64,000 bases of DNA from Antrihabitans cavernicola. Lineage in GTDB: Bacteria; Actinomycetota; Actinomycetes; Mycobacteriales; Mycobacteriaceae. Numbering within the stretch: position 1 is the first letter of the stretch; the number at the start of each line of letters is the position of its first letter. This document shows positions 32,691 through 40,353 of the stretch, one piece after another. The translations under genes were made by a program, and so were the position numbers. The notes under the pieces were generated by a model. That model saw nothing but the letters and a program-made list of their open reading frames with translations, was not told the DNA's origin and searched no databases. The stretch is from assembly GCF_008297975.1 (NCBI RefSeq), contig NZ_VLNY01000014.1, forward strand, positions 1 to 64,000, in the 5' to 3' direction.

Positions 32691-34082
32691 ATGAGCAAGC
32701 AGTCGGTTGACACGCAGCGCCATCGTGTTGTGGTCATCGGATCCGGCTTCGGCGGATTGTTCGGTACCAAAGCACTCAAGCGGGCCGACGTCGACGTGAC
32801 GCTCATCGCGAAAACCACACACCATCTCTTCCAGCCGCTGCTCTATCAGGTGGCCACCGGAATTCTCTCGTCGGGCGAGATCGCGCCCGCCACACGGATC
32901 ATTCTGCGGAAGCAGAAGAACGCAAAAGCGCTGGTCGGAGATGTCACGGCGATCGATCTAACGGCACAGACGGTCACCTCTCATCTGTTGGGTCAGCAGA
33001 CGGTGACACCGTTCGACAGCTTGATCGTCGCTGCGGGGGCACAGCAGTCGTACTTCGGCAACGATCAGTTCGCCAGGTACGCGCCAGGCATGAAGACGAT
33101 CGACGACGCCCTCGAGCTGCGCGGTCGCATCCTCGGATCGTTCGAGCAGGCAGAGCTCGCGACATCGCAGGAAGAGCGCGATCGACTGATGACGTTTGTC
33201 GTTGTCGGCGCAGGTCCCACCGGCGTCGAGTTGGCCGGCCAGATCGCCGAGCTGGCGGATCGCACTCTCGAAGGCGCCTTCCGAAACATCGATCCGCGTG
33301 ATGCGCGAGTGATTTTGCTCGATGCCGCTCCTGCGGTGCTGCCGCCGATGGGCGAGAAGCTCGGCCTCAAGGCACAGCGCCGACTGGAGAAGATGGGCGT
33401 CGAGATCCAGCTCAACGCCATGGTCAGCGACGTCGACGCAGACGGGATCGTCGTCAAGGAGAAAGACGGCACCGAACGCCGGATCGAATGCGCATGCAAG
33501 GTGTGGTCGGCGGGCGTGCAGGCCAGTGCACTCGGCAAACAGCTGGCGGAACAGTCGGACGGTACCGAGATCGATCGTGCAGGCCGCGTGATCGTCGAAC
33601 CGGATCTGACCGTCAAGGGTCATCCCAACGTCTTCGTGGTCGGCGACCTGATGTCGGTCCCCGGCGTTCCGGGCATGGCACAGGGAGCGATCCAAGGTGC
33701 CACCTATGCAGCGAAACAGATCAAGCACGAGTTGGGTGGCGCTGACCCCGCGGCACGCAAGCCGTTCAAGTACTTCGACAAGGGCAGCATGGCCACCGTG
33801 TCCCGCTTCAACGCGGTCGCACAGGTGGGCAAGCTGGAGTTCGGCGGCGTCATCGCATGGGTCGCCTGGTTGGCCCTGCACCTCTACTACCTGGTCGGCA
33901 GCCGAAACCGGCTGATCACCGTCATCTCCTGGTTCGTCACCTTCCTCGGACGCGGACGCGGTCAGATGGCAGCGACCGAACAGCAGGTGTTCGCGCGACT
34001 CGCGATCGAACAGGTGGAAGCACACCGGGCAGCGGAGGAACGAGAACGGCACGAGATCGCGGAGCGACAAGCAACGGGCTAG
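32691..34082 (+). CDS. ndh: Type II NADH dehydrogenase, copy 1
   Basis: This 463-residue enzyme matches mycobacterial Ndh in length and motifs: FAD site VVVIGSGFGGLFGTKALKRAD, NADH site VVVGAGPTGVELAGQIAELA, second FAD contact NVFVVGDLMSV, and the C-terminal amphipathic/hydrophobic segment (GGVIAWVAWLALHLYYLVGS) for membrane attachment. It oxidises NADH and reduces menaquinone without pumping protons. The ATG follows GGAGGA by ten bases. It is a tandem paralogue of the gene at 34602 with an ArsR gene nested antisense between them, and its stop overlaps the ArsR stop (CTAG). Confidence 0.88.
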   Translation: MSKQSVDTQRHRVVVIGSGFGGLFGTKALKRADVDVTLIAKTTHHLFQPLLYQVATGILSSGEIAPATRIILRKQKNAKALVGDVTAIDLTAQTVTSHLLGQQTVTPFDSLIVAAGAQQSYFGNDQFARYAPGMKTIDDALELRGRILGSFEQAELATSQEERDRLMTFVVVGAGPTGVELAGQIAELADRTLEGAFRNIDPRDARVILLDAAPAVLPPMGEKLGLKAQRRLEKMGVEIQLNAMVSDVDADGIVVKEKDGTERRIECACKVWSAGVQASALGKQLAEQSDGTEIDRAGRVIVEPDLTVKGHPNVFVVGDLMSVPGVPGMAQGAIQGATYAAKQIKHELGGADPAARKPFKYFDKGSMATVSRFNAVAQVGKLEFGGVIAWVAWLALHLYYLVGSRNRLITVISWFVTFLGRGRGQMAATEQQVFARLAIEQVEAHRAAEERERHEIAERQATG

Positions 34083-34435
34083 TGACTGTGCGTTGCGCCC
34101 ACATCGTGCAATAGGCGATGGATGAGGTCGTCGCGCAGGCTGTACGTCATCTTCTTGCCGTCGCGCTCCACCGCCACCCAGCCCTGATTTCGCAGCAGCC
34201 GTAGCGCCTGCGATACAGCGGTGGGACTCATGGACAGCGCCGCCGCGAGATCGGACACACAGATACCGGGCGCGCGATGCATGCACAGCAGGATCTGCAG
34301 TCGAGTCGGATCGCCGAGCAGCTCGAACCGGCGGACCCACAGTTCCAGATCGGGAGCGGCGGCCACGGCGGCCCGGGCCTGCGCGACGTGCTCGACGTCG
34401 AAGATCCGCGGCTCCTCGCGCGCTGTGTCTGCCAT
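34079..34435 (-). CDS. ArsR-family regulator between the two ndh genes
   Basis: This 118-residue protein has an ArsR/SmtB winged helix (FELLGDPTRLQILLCMHR, then SDLAAALSMSPTAVSQALRL). It has a Cys in ICVSDLA and a His-rich C-terminus (HRLLHDVGATHSH) that partly resembles the metal site of CzrA/NmtR types but lacks some expected ligands. The start MADTAREEPR was chosen; a longer frame overlaps the ndh2 promoter. It diverges from ndh2 and its 3' end overlaps that of ndh1 by four bases, so it may regulate ndh2 or itself. Confidence 0.8.
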   Translation of the reverse strand: MADTAREEPRIFDVEHVAQARAAVAAAPDLELWVRRFELLGDPTRLQILLCMHRAPGICVSDLAAALSMSPTAVSQALRLLRNQGWVAVERDGKKMTYSLRDDLIHRLLHDVGATHSH

Positions 34436-34601
34436 GGCTCTACGGTAGCCACGCGATACCGACTGCACGCGTATCGGATGAGAGAAAGCCGACATCGAAT
34501 CGAAATTTGGGTGGTTGGCGCGCCCGCCACGAGTCCTACGACTACCGTTTGGGACGAATCGTCCCGGGTGGGGCACCGTTCGAGTTCGAGGAGTGCGACA
34601 C

Positions 34602-36029
34602 ATGAGCAGCGAATCTGTCGAAACACGACGCCATCACGTGGTGATCATCGGATCCGGTTTCGGCGGGTTGACGGCGGCGAAGTCTCTCAAGCACGCCGAT
34701 GTCGATGTCACCCTCATCGCAAAGACCACGCACCACTTGTTCCAGCCGCTGCTCTACCAGGTGGCGACCGGCGTGTTGTCCGAAGGTGAGATCGCACCGG
34801 CCACACGCCTGATCCTGAAGAAGCAGAAGAACGTTCAGGTGCTGCTCGGCGAGGTGGACAACATCGACCTCGCGAACAAGACGGTCCACTCGCACCTGAT
34901 GGAGATGGAGTCGGTGACGCCGTACGACAGCCTCATCGTGGCGGCGGGTGCGCAACAGTCCTACTTCGGCAACGACCAGTTCGCCACCTTCGCGCCAGGC
35001 ATGAAGACCATCGACGACGCCCTCGAGTTGCGCGGCCGCATCATCGGCGCCTTCGAGGCCGCCGAGGTGACCACATCGCAGGCGGAGCGCGAACGGCGCC
35101 TGACCTTCGTGGTCGTCGGCGCGGGTCCCACGGGCGTCGAACTGGCCGGCCAGATCGCCGAGCTGGCCGATCGCACGTTGGCCGGCGCGTTCCGCACCAT
35201 CGAGCCCAACGACTGCCGTGTGATCCTGCTCGACGCTGCCCCCGCGGTGCTGCCGCCGATGGGCGAGAAGCTGGGCCTCAAGGCACAGCACCGGCTGGAG
35301 AAGATGGGCGTCGAAATCCAGCTCAACGCCATGGTGAGCGATGTCGACCGCATGGGTATCACCGTGAAGGAGAAGGACGGCACCACCCGACGCATCGAGT
35401 GCGCCTGCAAGGTGTGGTCGGCGGGCGTCCAGGCCAGCGGTCTGGGTAAGCAGCTCGCAGAGCAGTCCGACGGCACCGAGGTGGACCGCGCAGGGCGCGT
35501 CGTCGTCGAACCCGACCTCACCGTGAAGGGCCACCCCAACGTGTTCGTCGTGGGCGACCTGATGTCGGTGCCCAAGGTTCCCGGCATGGCGCAGGGCGCG
35601 ATCCAGGGTTCGAAGTACGCGACCAAGCTGATCAAGGCATCGCTCAAGGGCGACGACGATCCGGCAAACCGCAAGCCGTTCAAGTACTTCGACAAGGGCA
35701 GCATGGCCACCGTGTCCCGCTTCAACGCGGTCGCGCAGGTGGGCAAGCTCGAGTTCGCCGGCTTCTTCGCGTGGGTGGCATGGCTGGGCTTGCACCTGTT
35801 CTACCTGGTGGGCCACAAGAATCGCTTCACCACCATCATCGCGTGGGCGATCGCCTTCATCGGCCGGGGTCGTGGCCAGATGGCGATCACCAGTCAGATG
35901 ATCTATGCCCGCTTGGCGATGGAACAGCTACAGAAGAACGGCACACCGCTAGCGATGAATATCTCGCCGGACGTCGCCGCTGCCGAGCCGGAGAAGGCGG
36001 AGCCCTCCGAACAAAAAGCGGCAGGCTAG
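34602..36029 (+). CDS. Type II NADH dehydrogenase, copy 2
   Basis: This 475-residue enzyme is very similar by eye to the gene at 32691 throughout, with the same FAD (VVIIGSGFGGLTAAKSLKHAD) and NADH (VVVGAGPTGVELAGQIAE) motifs and C-terminal membrane segment, and an added Ala/Glu/Pro-rich tail (PDVAAAEPEKAEPSEQKAAG). It is the copy that best resembles the usual actinobacterial Ndh in its first motif. GAGGAG precedes the ATG. A DinB gene follows after 16 bp. Confidence 0.88.
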   Translation: MSSESVETRRHHVVIIGSGFGGLTAAKSLKHADVDVTLIAKTTHHLFQPLLYQVATGVLSEGEIAPATRLILKKQKNVQVLLGEVDNIDLANKTVHSHLMEMESVTPYDSLIVAAGAQQSYFGNDQFATFAPGMKTIDDALELRGRIIGAFEAAEVTTSQAERERRLTFVVVGAGPTGVELAGQIAELADRTLAGAFRTIEPNDCRVILLDAAPAVLPPMGEKLGLKAQHRLEKMGVEIQLNAMVSDVDRMGITVKEKDGTTRRIECACKVWSAGVQASGLGKQLAEQSDGTEVDRAGRVVVEPDLTVKGHPNVFVVGDLMSVPKVPGMAQGAIQGSKYATKLIKASLKGDDDPANRKPFKYFDKGSMATVSRFNAVAQVGKLEFAGFFAWVAWLGLHLFYLVGHKNRFTTIIAWAIAFIGRGRGQMAITSQMIYARLAMEQLQKNGTPLAMNISPDVAAAEPEKAEPSEQKAAG

Positions 36030-36045
36030 CGAACGGGAGTCTCCG

Positions 36046-36525
36046 ATGAGTTCGTTCGACGTGCTGCTGGAAGACGAGCGGACCCAGTTGGACGCGTTCG
36101 TCGACGACTACCGGGGTGCATTCGAGGCCTCCCTCGTAGGCCTGACCGAAGCGCAGGTTCGAGAGCGGCTCGTTCCGTCGGAGACAACGCTGCTGGGTCT
36201 CGTAAAGCATGTGACCTGGATGCAGCGGGTGTGGTTCGAGGAGTGCGTCGGCGGCACATCCCGGCTGGAGGCGGGCCTCGTGAACAGTCCACTGGAGTCA
36301 TTCCAGCTCACGGACGACGACACCATCGCCAGCATCACGGCGGCCCACCGGCAGGCGTGCACGACGGCGCGGGCGATAGTCGAAGACATTCCGCTCGACG
36401 CCGTCGTGACGGGCCACAGGAACGGGCCCCGGACGTTGCACTGGGTGTACCTGCAAGTGCTGCGGGAACTTGCCCACCACTGCGGTCACGCCGATATCTT
36501 GCGTGAACAGATCCTTGCCCGCTGA
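36046..36525 (+). CDS. DinB-like four-helix protein (mycothiol-dependent type)
   Basis: This 159-residue protein has the DinB/DUF664 pattern of metal-binding histidines: the first in GLVKHVTWMQRVWFE and two more in ELAHHCGHADILREQ. Actinobacterial members are often thiol-dependent (mycothiol) transferases or hydrolases. It begins 16 bp after ndh2 and may be co-transcribed. Substrate unknown. Confidence 0.78.
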   Translation: MSSFDVLLEDERTQLDAFVDDYRGAFEASLVGLTEAQVRERLVPSETTLLGLVKHVTWMQRVWFEECVGGTSRLEAGLVNSPLESFQLTDDDTIASITAAHRQACTTARAIVEDIPLDAVVTGHRNGPRTLHWVYLQVLRELAHHCGHADILREQILAR

Positions 36526-36528
36526 ACT

Positions 36529-36561
36529 CTAACCCCAACGGCCCCAACAGTTTCAGAAGTT
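36529..36561 (+). repeat. 33-bp direct repeat, copy 1
   Basis: It starts CTAACCCC and ends with the core GCCCCAACAGTTTCAGAAG plus TT. Copy 2 is 294 bp downstream with identical internal spacing and five differences, four of them in one 4-base block. Confidence 0.7.
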
Positions 36562-36570
36562 GTCGACGAC

Positions 36571-36801
36571 GACTTCACGCCACTGGCCGACGACGAGATC
36601 GCCGAAGCAATGCGGATCGTCGAACGCGTGAACCGGAAAAGCTGGCCGCTGTCTCCACACGGCTGCCGGAAGTGGCTACCCACGCCGACGTCGAAGGCGC
36701 CAGTCCCCGTCGGCTGATCTGCTCGCAAATGGAGGCCCCCGCCGACGACACCGAACAATTGGTTGCCGAAATCGCCAAATCTGCCACCCTTTGCTCTTGA
36801 T
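36571..36801 (+). pseudogene. DUF222/HNH-like N-terminal fragment with frameshift
   Basis: In one frame the sequence reads FTPLADDEIAEAMRIVERVN; after about the AAA A run near 36640 the sense continues in a second frame as KLAAVSTRLPEVATHADVEG and runs to a TGA near 36800. Joined by a frameshift this resembles the helical N-terminus of DUF222-HNH proteins (REP13E12 class) common in this group. No start or full domain is present. The family call is tentative. Confidence 0.35.
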
Positions 36802-36822
36802 CACGAAGGTCGAGTGCTCGCG

Positions 36823-36855
36823 CTAACCCCTCGAGCCCCAATAGTTTCAGAAGTT
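36823..36855 (+). repeat. 33-bp direct repeat, copy 2
   Basis: This is the second copy of the 33-bp word, with core GCCCCAATAGTTTCAGAAG plus TT. It is followed by another possible DUF222-like N-terminal fragment. Confidence 0.7.
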
Positions 36856-36889
36856 TCGTGTCGGTGGGTGCCGCTAGAATCGGCAGCAT

Positions 36890-36990
36890 TCGATCACCGA
36901 AGGACCCGTCGCAGCACTCGCTGCTGACGTGTCCGCGGTGCTCGACGCCATCGATCGCCTCACCGTTCAGGACGTCCCTGGAATTACAGC
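36890..36990 (+). pseudogene. Second DUF222-like N-terminal fragment
   Basis: The frame ATC ACC GAA ... reads ITEGPVAALAADVSAVLDAI then DRLTVQDVPG, the kind of opening seen in DUF222-HNH proteins just before the part present in the first fragment. It breaks off at the end of the convergent DUF6158-like gene. Order and repeats suggest scrambling of one ancestral element. Tentative. Confidence 0.3.
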
Positions 36991-37439
36991 TAATCAGCGT
37001 TCGACACCGCGGCCCGACCATGCTCGGTGATGACCCGATCAGCTCGATCGGCAGTGATCATCGGCGGATCCGAGTTGTACAGCGCGGCAAGCCGTTCACG
37101 AGGTACTCCACATTCGCGAGCGACCTGGTGGAGTTCCAGTTTGTGCATCCGGCCATCGGGCTGGTCGGCAAGTCGTCTCAGCAAGGCGATCGTCGGCTCC
37201 TCCCCCGGATTGTCGCCCTCCGCGGGAGCGCTCGGTGCGCCGCCGGAACCCTGCCACGTCCGTTTCGGATACCGCAGTAGGTATTCCTGCTCCAATGCCA
37301 ACATCCGGGTCGTGTGATTGGCGAACTGCTCAGCGGTGCCGTGCAAGAAGACCCAGTTTCGCGTTTCGTGAGCTTGCTTGCCCTGACTCTCCAACTCTTC
37401 GTCGGAGAGTTCGCTCACCGGACGACCTGTAGTGGTCAT
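36990..37439 (-). CDS. DUF6158-like protein, last gene of the box operon
   Basis: This 149-residue protein has an N-terminal part (about residues 5-65: ELSDEELESQGKQAHETRNW, then ANHTTRMLALEQEYLLRYP) matching, from memory, the small actinobacterial DUF6158 domain, followed by a Gly/Pro/Glu linker and a C-terminal ~70-residue helical extension (TIALLRRLADQPDGRMHKLE). Its start overlaps the ferredoxin stop (ATGA), so it belongs to the operon. Function unknown; an accessory role for the redox chain is conceivable. Confidence 0.6.
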   Translation of the reverse strand: MTTTGRPVSELSDEELESQGKQAHETRNWVFLHGTAEQFANHTTRMLALEQEYLLRYPKRTWQGSGGAPSAPAEGDNPGEEPTIALLRRLADQPDGRMHKLELHQVARECGVPRERLAALYNSDPPMITADRADRVITEHGRAAVSNAD

Positions 37440-37765
37440 CGCTGCGCCACCATCGGCGTATCGATTCCTATCGGCCCGGTCTTGTGCGAGCCGCCAGGGG
37501 TCCCGATCGGCTCGTCGCGGCCTGGCAACACCTCGGTGAAGAATTGGCGGTTGTCCTCGATGAACGCGGAATCGTCGTCCGGCACTCGCCGATCCTGACT
37601 GATCGCCTCCACTGGGCACACGGGTTCGCATGCGCCACAGTCGATGCACTCTTTCGGATTGATGTAGAGCTTGCGCTCGCCCTCGTAGATGCAGTCGACC
37701 GGACACTCCTCGAAACAGGACTTGTCCATGATGTCGATGCAGGGACCGGCAATCACGTACGGCAT
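37436..37765 (-). CDS. 7Fe ferredoxin (FdxA/FdxC type) for the box oxygenase
   Basis: This 109-residue ferredoxin has the 3Fe-4S/4Fe-4S pattern: DKSCFEECPVDCIYEG, then CIDCGACEPVCPVEAI. Its C-terminal extension is that of actinobacterial FdxA/FdxC. It lies between a ferredoxin reductase gene and a DUF6158-like gene, all in the box operon. It is therefore the likely electron carrier to BoxB in place of the ferredoxin half of BoxA (inference from context). AGAGAGGA precedes the ATG. Confidence 0.88.
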   Translation of the reverse strand: MPYVIAGPCIDIMDKSCFEECPVDCIYEGERKLYINPKECIDCGACEPVCPVEAISQDRRVPDDDSAFIEDNRQFFTEVLPGRDEPIGTPGGSHKTGPIGIDTPMVAQR

Positions 37766-37776
37766 GGTCGTCCTCT

Positions 37777-38781
37777 CTATGCGTGGGTGAGAGCGGGCTG
37801 CTCGTCGGTGGAATGGCCCGGAAAGAGCTGCGCCGCCGGATCGATGAGGACCGCAGCGTTGTTGACTGCCGTTGCCACCTCGCCGAAGCCGACGGCGATC
37901 AGTCGGACCTTCCCGTCGTACTCGGTGATATCGCCGGATGCGAAGACTCCGGCGCGAGTGGTGCGCATCGCCGAGTCGACCACCACGTGCCGGTTGTCGC
38001 GCAGCTCCATTCCCCACTCACGCAGCGGTCCGAGATTCGCCAGGAAACCGAGCGCGGCCACCACGCGGTGACACTCGACCGTTCGCGGCTGATCGACGCC
38101 CTTGATCGTGATCACCGCCCGTTCCACTGCGGTCGTGCCGCCGAGATCACTCACCTCCGCGTCGGTGATCAGCTCTACTCGGGATGCCTCGACCTGACTC
38201 ACCGTTGCCGGATGCGCGCGAAACGCCTTGCGGCGGTGCACCACTGTCACCGTGGCCGCGACCGGTTCCAGCATCAATGCCCAATCCAGGGCCGAGTCAC
38301 CGCCACCGACCACCACCACATGCTTACCGGTGTATGGCTCGGGATCGGGGACGAAGTAGTCGAGCCCCCTGCCCAGAAAGTCTTCGCCCGCCGGAAGCTT
38401 TCTCGGAGTGAACGTTCCGATCCCAGCGGTGACGACGATGGCACCGCAATCGATGATGTCGCCTTCGCTCGTCGTGACGCGGTGCCTGCCGTCGGCGTTG
38501 GTGCTCAGATCCTGCGCCTCGCGTCCCAGCAGAAAGGTCGGCTGGTACACCGACGCCTGAGTGAGCAACGCCGACACCAGATCGCGACCCTTCACCGCCG
38601 GAAAACCGGCAACGTCGTAGATGATCTTCTCCGGATACAGAGCGCTTACCTGACCGCCCACCTCGGACAGCGAATCGATCACCAACGTCGACAATCCTCG
38701 TACCCCTGCGTAGTACGCGCCGTATAGCCCGACCGGTCCGGCGCCGATGATCAGCAGGTCCACCGAGTACGACGACATCAC
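37777..38781 (-). CDS. Thioredoxin reductase-like ferredoxin-NADP reductase
   Basis: This 334-residue flavoprotein has a thioredoxin-reductase fold: FAD motif LLIIGAGPVGLYGAYYAGVR, NAD(P)H motif VVVVGGGDSALDWALML with VHRRKAFRAH (the HRR suggests NADPH), and ASGDITEYDG at the end. It lacks the CxxC disulfide, as in ferredoxin-NADP reductases of this type. Its start overlaps the ligase stop and it precedes the ferredoxin by 11 bp. It should pass electrons from NADPH to that ferredoxin for the BoxB oxygenase. Confidence 0.85.
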   Translation of the reverse strand: MMSSYSVDLLIIGAGPVGLYGAYYAGVRGLSTLVIDSLSEVGGQVSALYPEKIIYDVAGFPAVKGRDLVSALLTQASVYQPTFLLGREAQDLSTNADGRHRVTTSEGDIIDCGAIVVTAGIGTFTPRKLPAGEDFLGRGLDYFVPDPEPYTGKHVVVVGGGDSALDWALMLEPVAATVTVVHRRKAFRAHPATVSQVEASRVELITDAEVSDLGGTTAVERAVITIKGVDQPRTVECHRVVAALGFLANLGPLREWGMELRDNRHVVVDSAMRTTRAGVFASGDITEYDGKVRLIAVGFGEVATAVNNAAVLIDPAAQLFPGHSTDEQPALTHA

Positions 38782-40349
38782 CGCACTCCCGTCGCAGCAG
38801 TGGCAATCGAGTTCGACAGCAATTGCTCCTTCACACGGAAACGCTGCAGCTTGCCGGTCGCGGTCTTCGGCAGGTCGTCGGCGAACACCACTTCGCGCGG
38901 CCGCTTGAACGACGCCAAACCCTCACGGCACCAATCGATCAATTGCTCGGGCGTGACGGGCTCGTGGTCTTGTGAAAGCACCACGACGGCAACAGGTTTG
39001 TCCAACCCCGCGGCATCCGCCAACCCGACCACGGCTGCCTGCCCGACGGCCGGGTGTTGAAGTAGCCGCGCCTCCACTTCCGTTGGCGATACCCAGATTC
39101 CGCCGGCTTTGAGCAAGTCGTTGGAGCGACCCATGCATTTGTAATACCCATCGTCGTCGCGCACGTACGTGTCACCGGTCGACAACCATCGTCCTTCGAA
39201 CACCGTCCTGGACGCCTCTGTTCGATGCCAGTAACCCAATGCAATGGACTCGCCGCGAACGAAGAGATGCCCCGGAGTGCCGGCGTCGACGAGCTTGCCA
39301 TCGTCGTCGCGGATCTGAAGCTCGTACCCGGGCACCGCTTTTCCGGTCGTCCCGTGCTTGATGTCCCCCGGCGAATTCGAGAGGAAGATGTGCAATGCCT
39401 CGGTCGATCCGATGCCGTCGAGAATCTCGGAACCGAATCGGGCAAGGAACTTCTCCTGCAGGGCGGCAGGAAGCGCCTCGCCCGCCGAAACACCCAGGCG
39501 CACCGACGAGAACGCATCGGCGGAGACGACCGAGTCAAGCAGCGTTGCATAGAACGTCGGCACAGCGAAGAACAGCGTCGGCCGGGTGGCGAGCAGACGC
39601 GACTCTACGATCGTCGGCGTCGGTCGCGCCCGCTCGAACACCGACGTGGCACCGACGCAGAGCGGGAAGAACAGGCTGTTGCCGATCCCGTAGGCAAAGA
39701 ACATCTTCGCGATGGACAGGCAGATGTCGTCGGATCTGATGCCGAGCGTCTGCTTTCCGTACGTCTCGCACACCCATCTGACGTTTGCGTGCCGGTGCAT
39801 CGCGGCCTTCGGACTTCCCGTCGTTCCTGAGGTGTACAGCCACAGTGCCCACGAATCCTCACCTGTGGGATGCACTTTCGCGACATCCCCGCATTCGGCG
39901 ACCGACTTCCAACTGCGAACGGACACATCGGATCGCACCTGCGGCTCGGACGCACCCGCTACGAGGAGAAACTCGACATCGGGCGAACGATCGACGGCGG
40001 TAGCCGCGGTTGCAACGAACTCGTCGGTCGTCACCACTGCTCTCGCGCCTGAATCCGCCATCACAGCCGTCAGCTCGTCGCCGCCGAACATCGTCGATAC
40101 GGGGACCGCTACCAAGCCTGCGTGGAAGGCGGCGAGCACGGCGACTGCCATGTCGACGTCGTCGGCCATCACCAACATCACCCGATCGTCCGAGTGCAGG
40201 CCCAGCCCGCGCAGTCCGGCGGCGGCGTGCGAAACCTCCTCGGAGAGTTCGGCATAGGTACTCGTTCGCGTGCCGACAACCGCCTGCTTGCCACCGATTC
40301 CGTCGCGGACTCGCGCGTGCAGGAGATAATCGGCGGCATTGAAGGTCAT
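38778..40349 (-). CDS. Benzoate-CoA ligase family protein
   Basis: This 523-residue adenylate-forming enzyme has the P-loop LYTSGTTGSPKAAMH, GIGSTEALHIFL (motif for the acyl pocket of benzoate-CoA ligases), STGDTYVRDDDGY and the C-terminal catalytic Lys in PKTATGKLQRF. It activates benzoate or a close analogue to the CoA thioester, the first step of the box pathway. It is four bases after boxC and overlaps the reductase gene. Exact substrate range is not evident. Confidence 0.88.
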   Translation of the reverse strand: MTFNAADYLLHARVRDGIGGKQAVVGTRTSTYAELSEEVSHAAAGLRGLGLHSDDRVMLVMADDVDMAVAVLAAFHAGLVAVPVSTMFGGDELTAVMADSGARAVVTTDEFVATAATAVDRSPDVEFLLVAGASEPQVRSDVSVRSWKSVAECGDVAKVHPTGEDSWALWLYTSGTTGSPKAAMHRHANVRWVCETYGKQTLGIRSDDICLSIAKMFFAYGIGNSLFFPLCVGATSVFERARPTPTIVESRLLATRPTLFFAVPTFYATLLDSVVSADAFSSVRLGVSAGEALPAALQEKFLARFGSEILDGIGSTEALHIFLSNSPGDIKHGTTGKAVPGYELQIRDDDGKLVDAGTPGHLFVRGESIALGYWHRTEASRTVFEGRWLSTGDTYVRDDDGYYKCMGRSNDLLKAGGIWVSPTEVEARLLQHPAVGQAAVVGLADAAGLDKPVAVVVLSQDHEPVTPEQLIDWCREGLASFKRPREVVFADDLPKTATGKLQRFRVKEQLLSNSIATAATGVR

Positions 40350-40353
40350 GTCG

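Larger units (their letters stand above)
36526..36989. other. 464-bp gap with decayed coding fragments
   Basis: No intact gene is visible here. The stretch holds two copies of a 33-bp word (36529-36561, 36823-36855; five mismatches) and translated fragments resembling the N-terminus of DUF222/HNH (REP13E12-type) proteins. The annotated fragments are listed separately. Confidence 0.5.

Noticed and set aside
36575-37021. Minus-strand open frame of 148 codons in the gap
   Set aside because: No start support or recognisable domain; the plus-strand fragments fit a known family better, though weakly.
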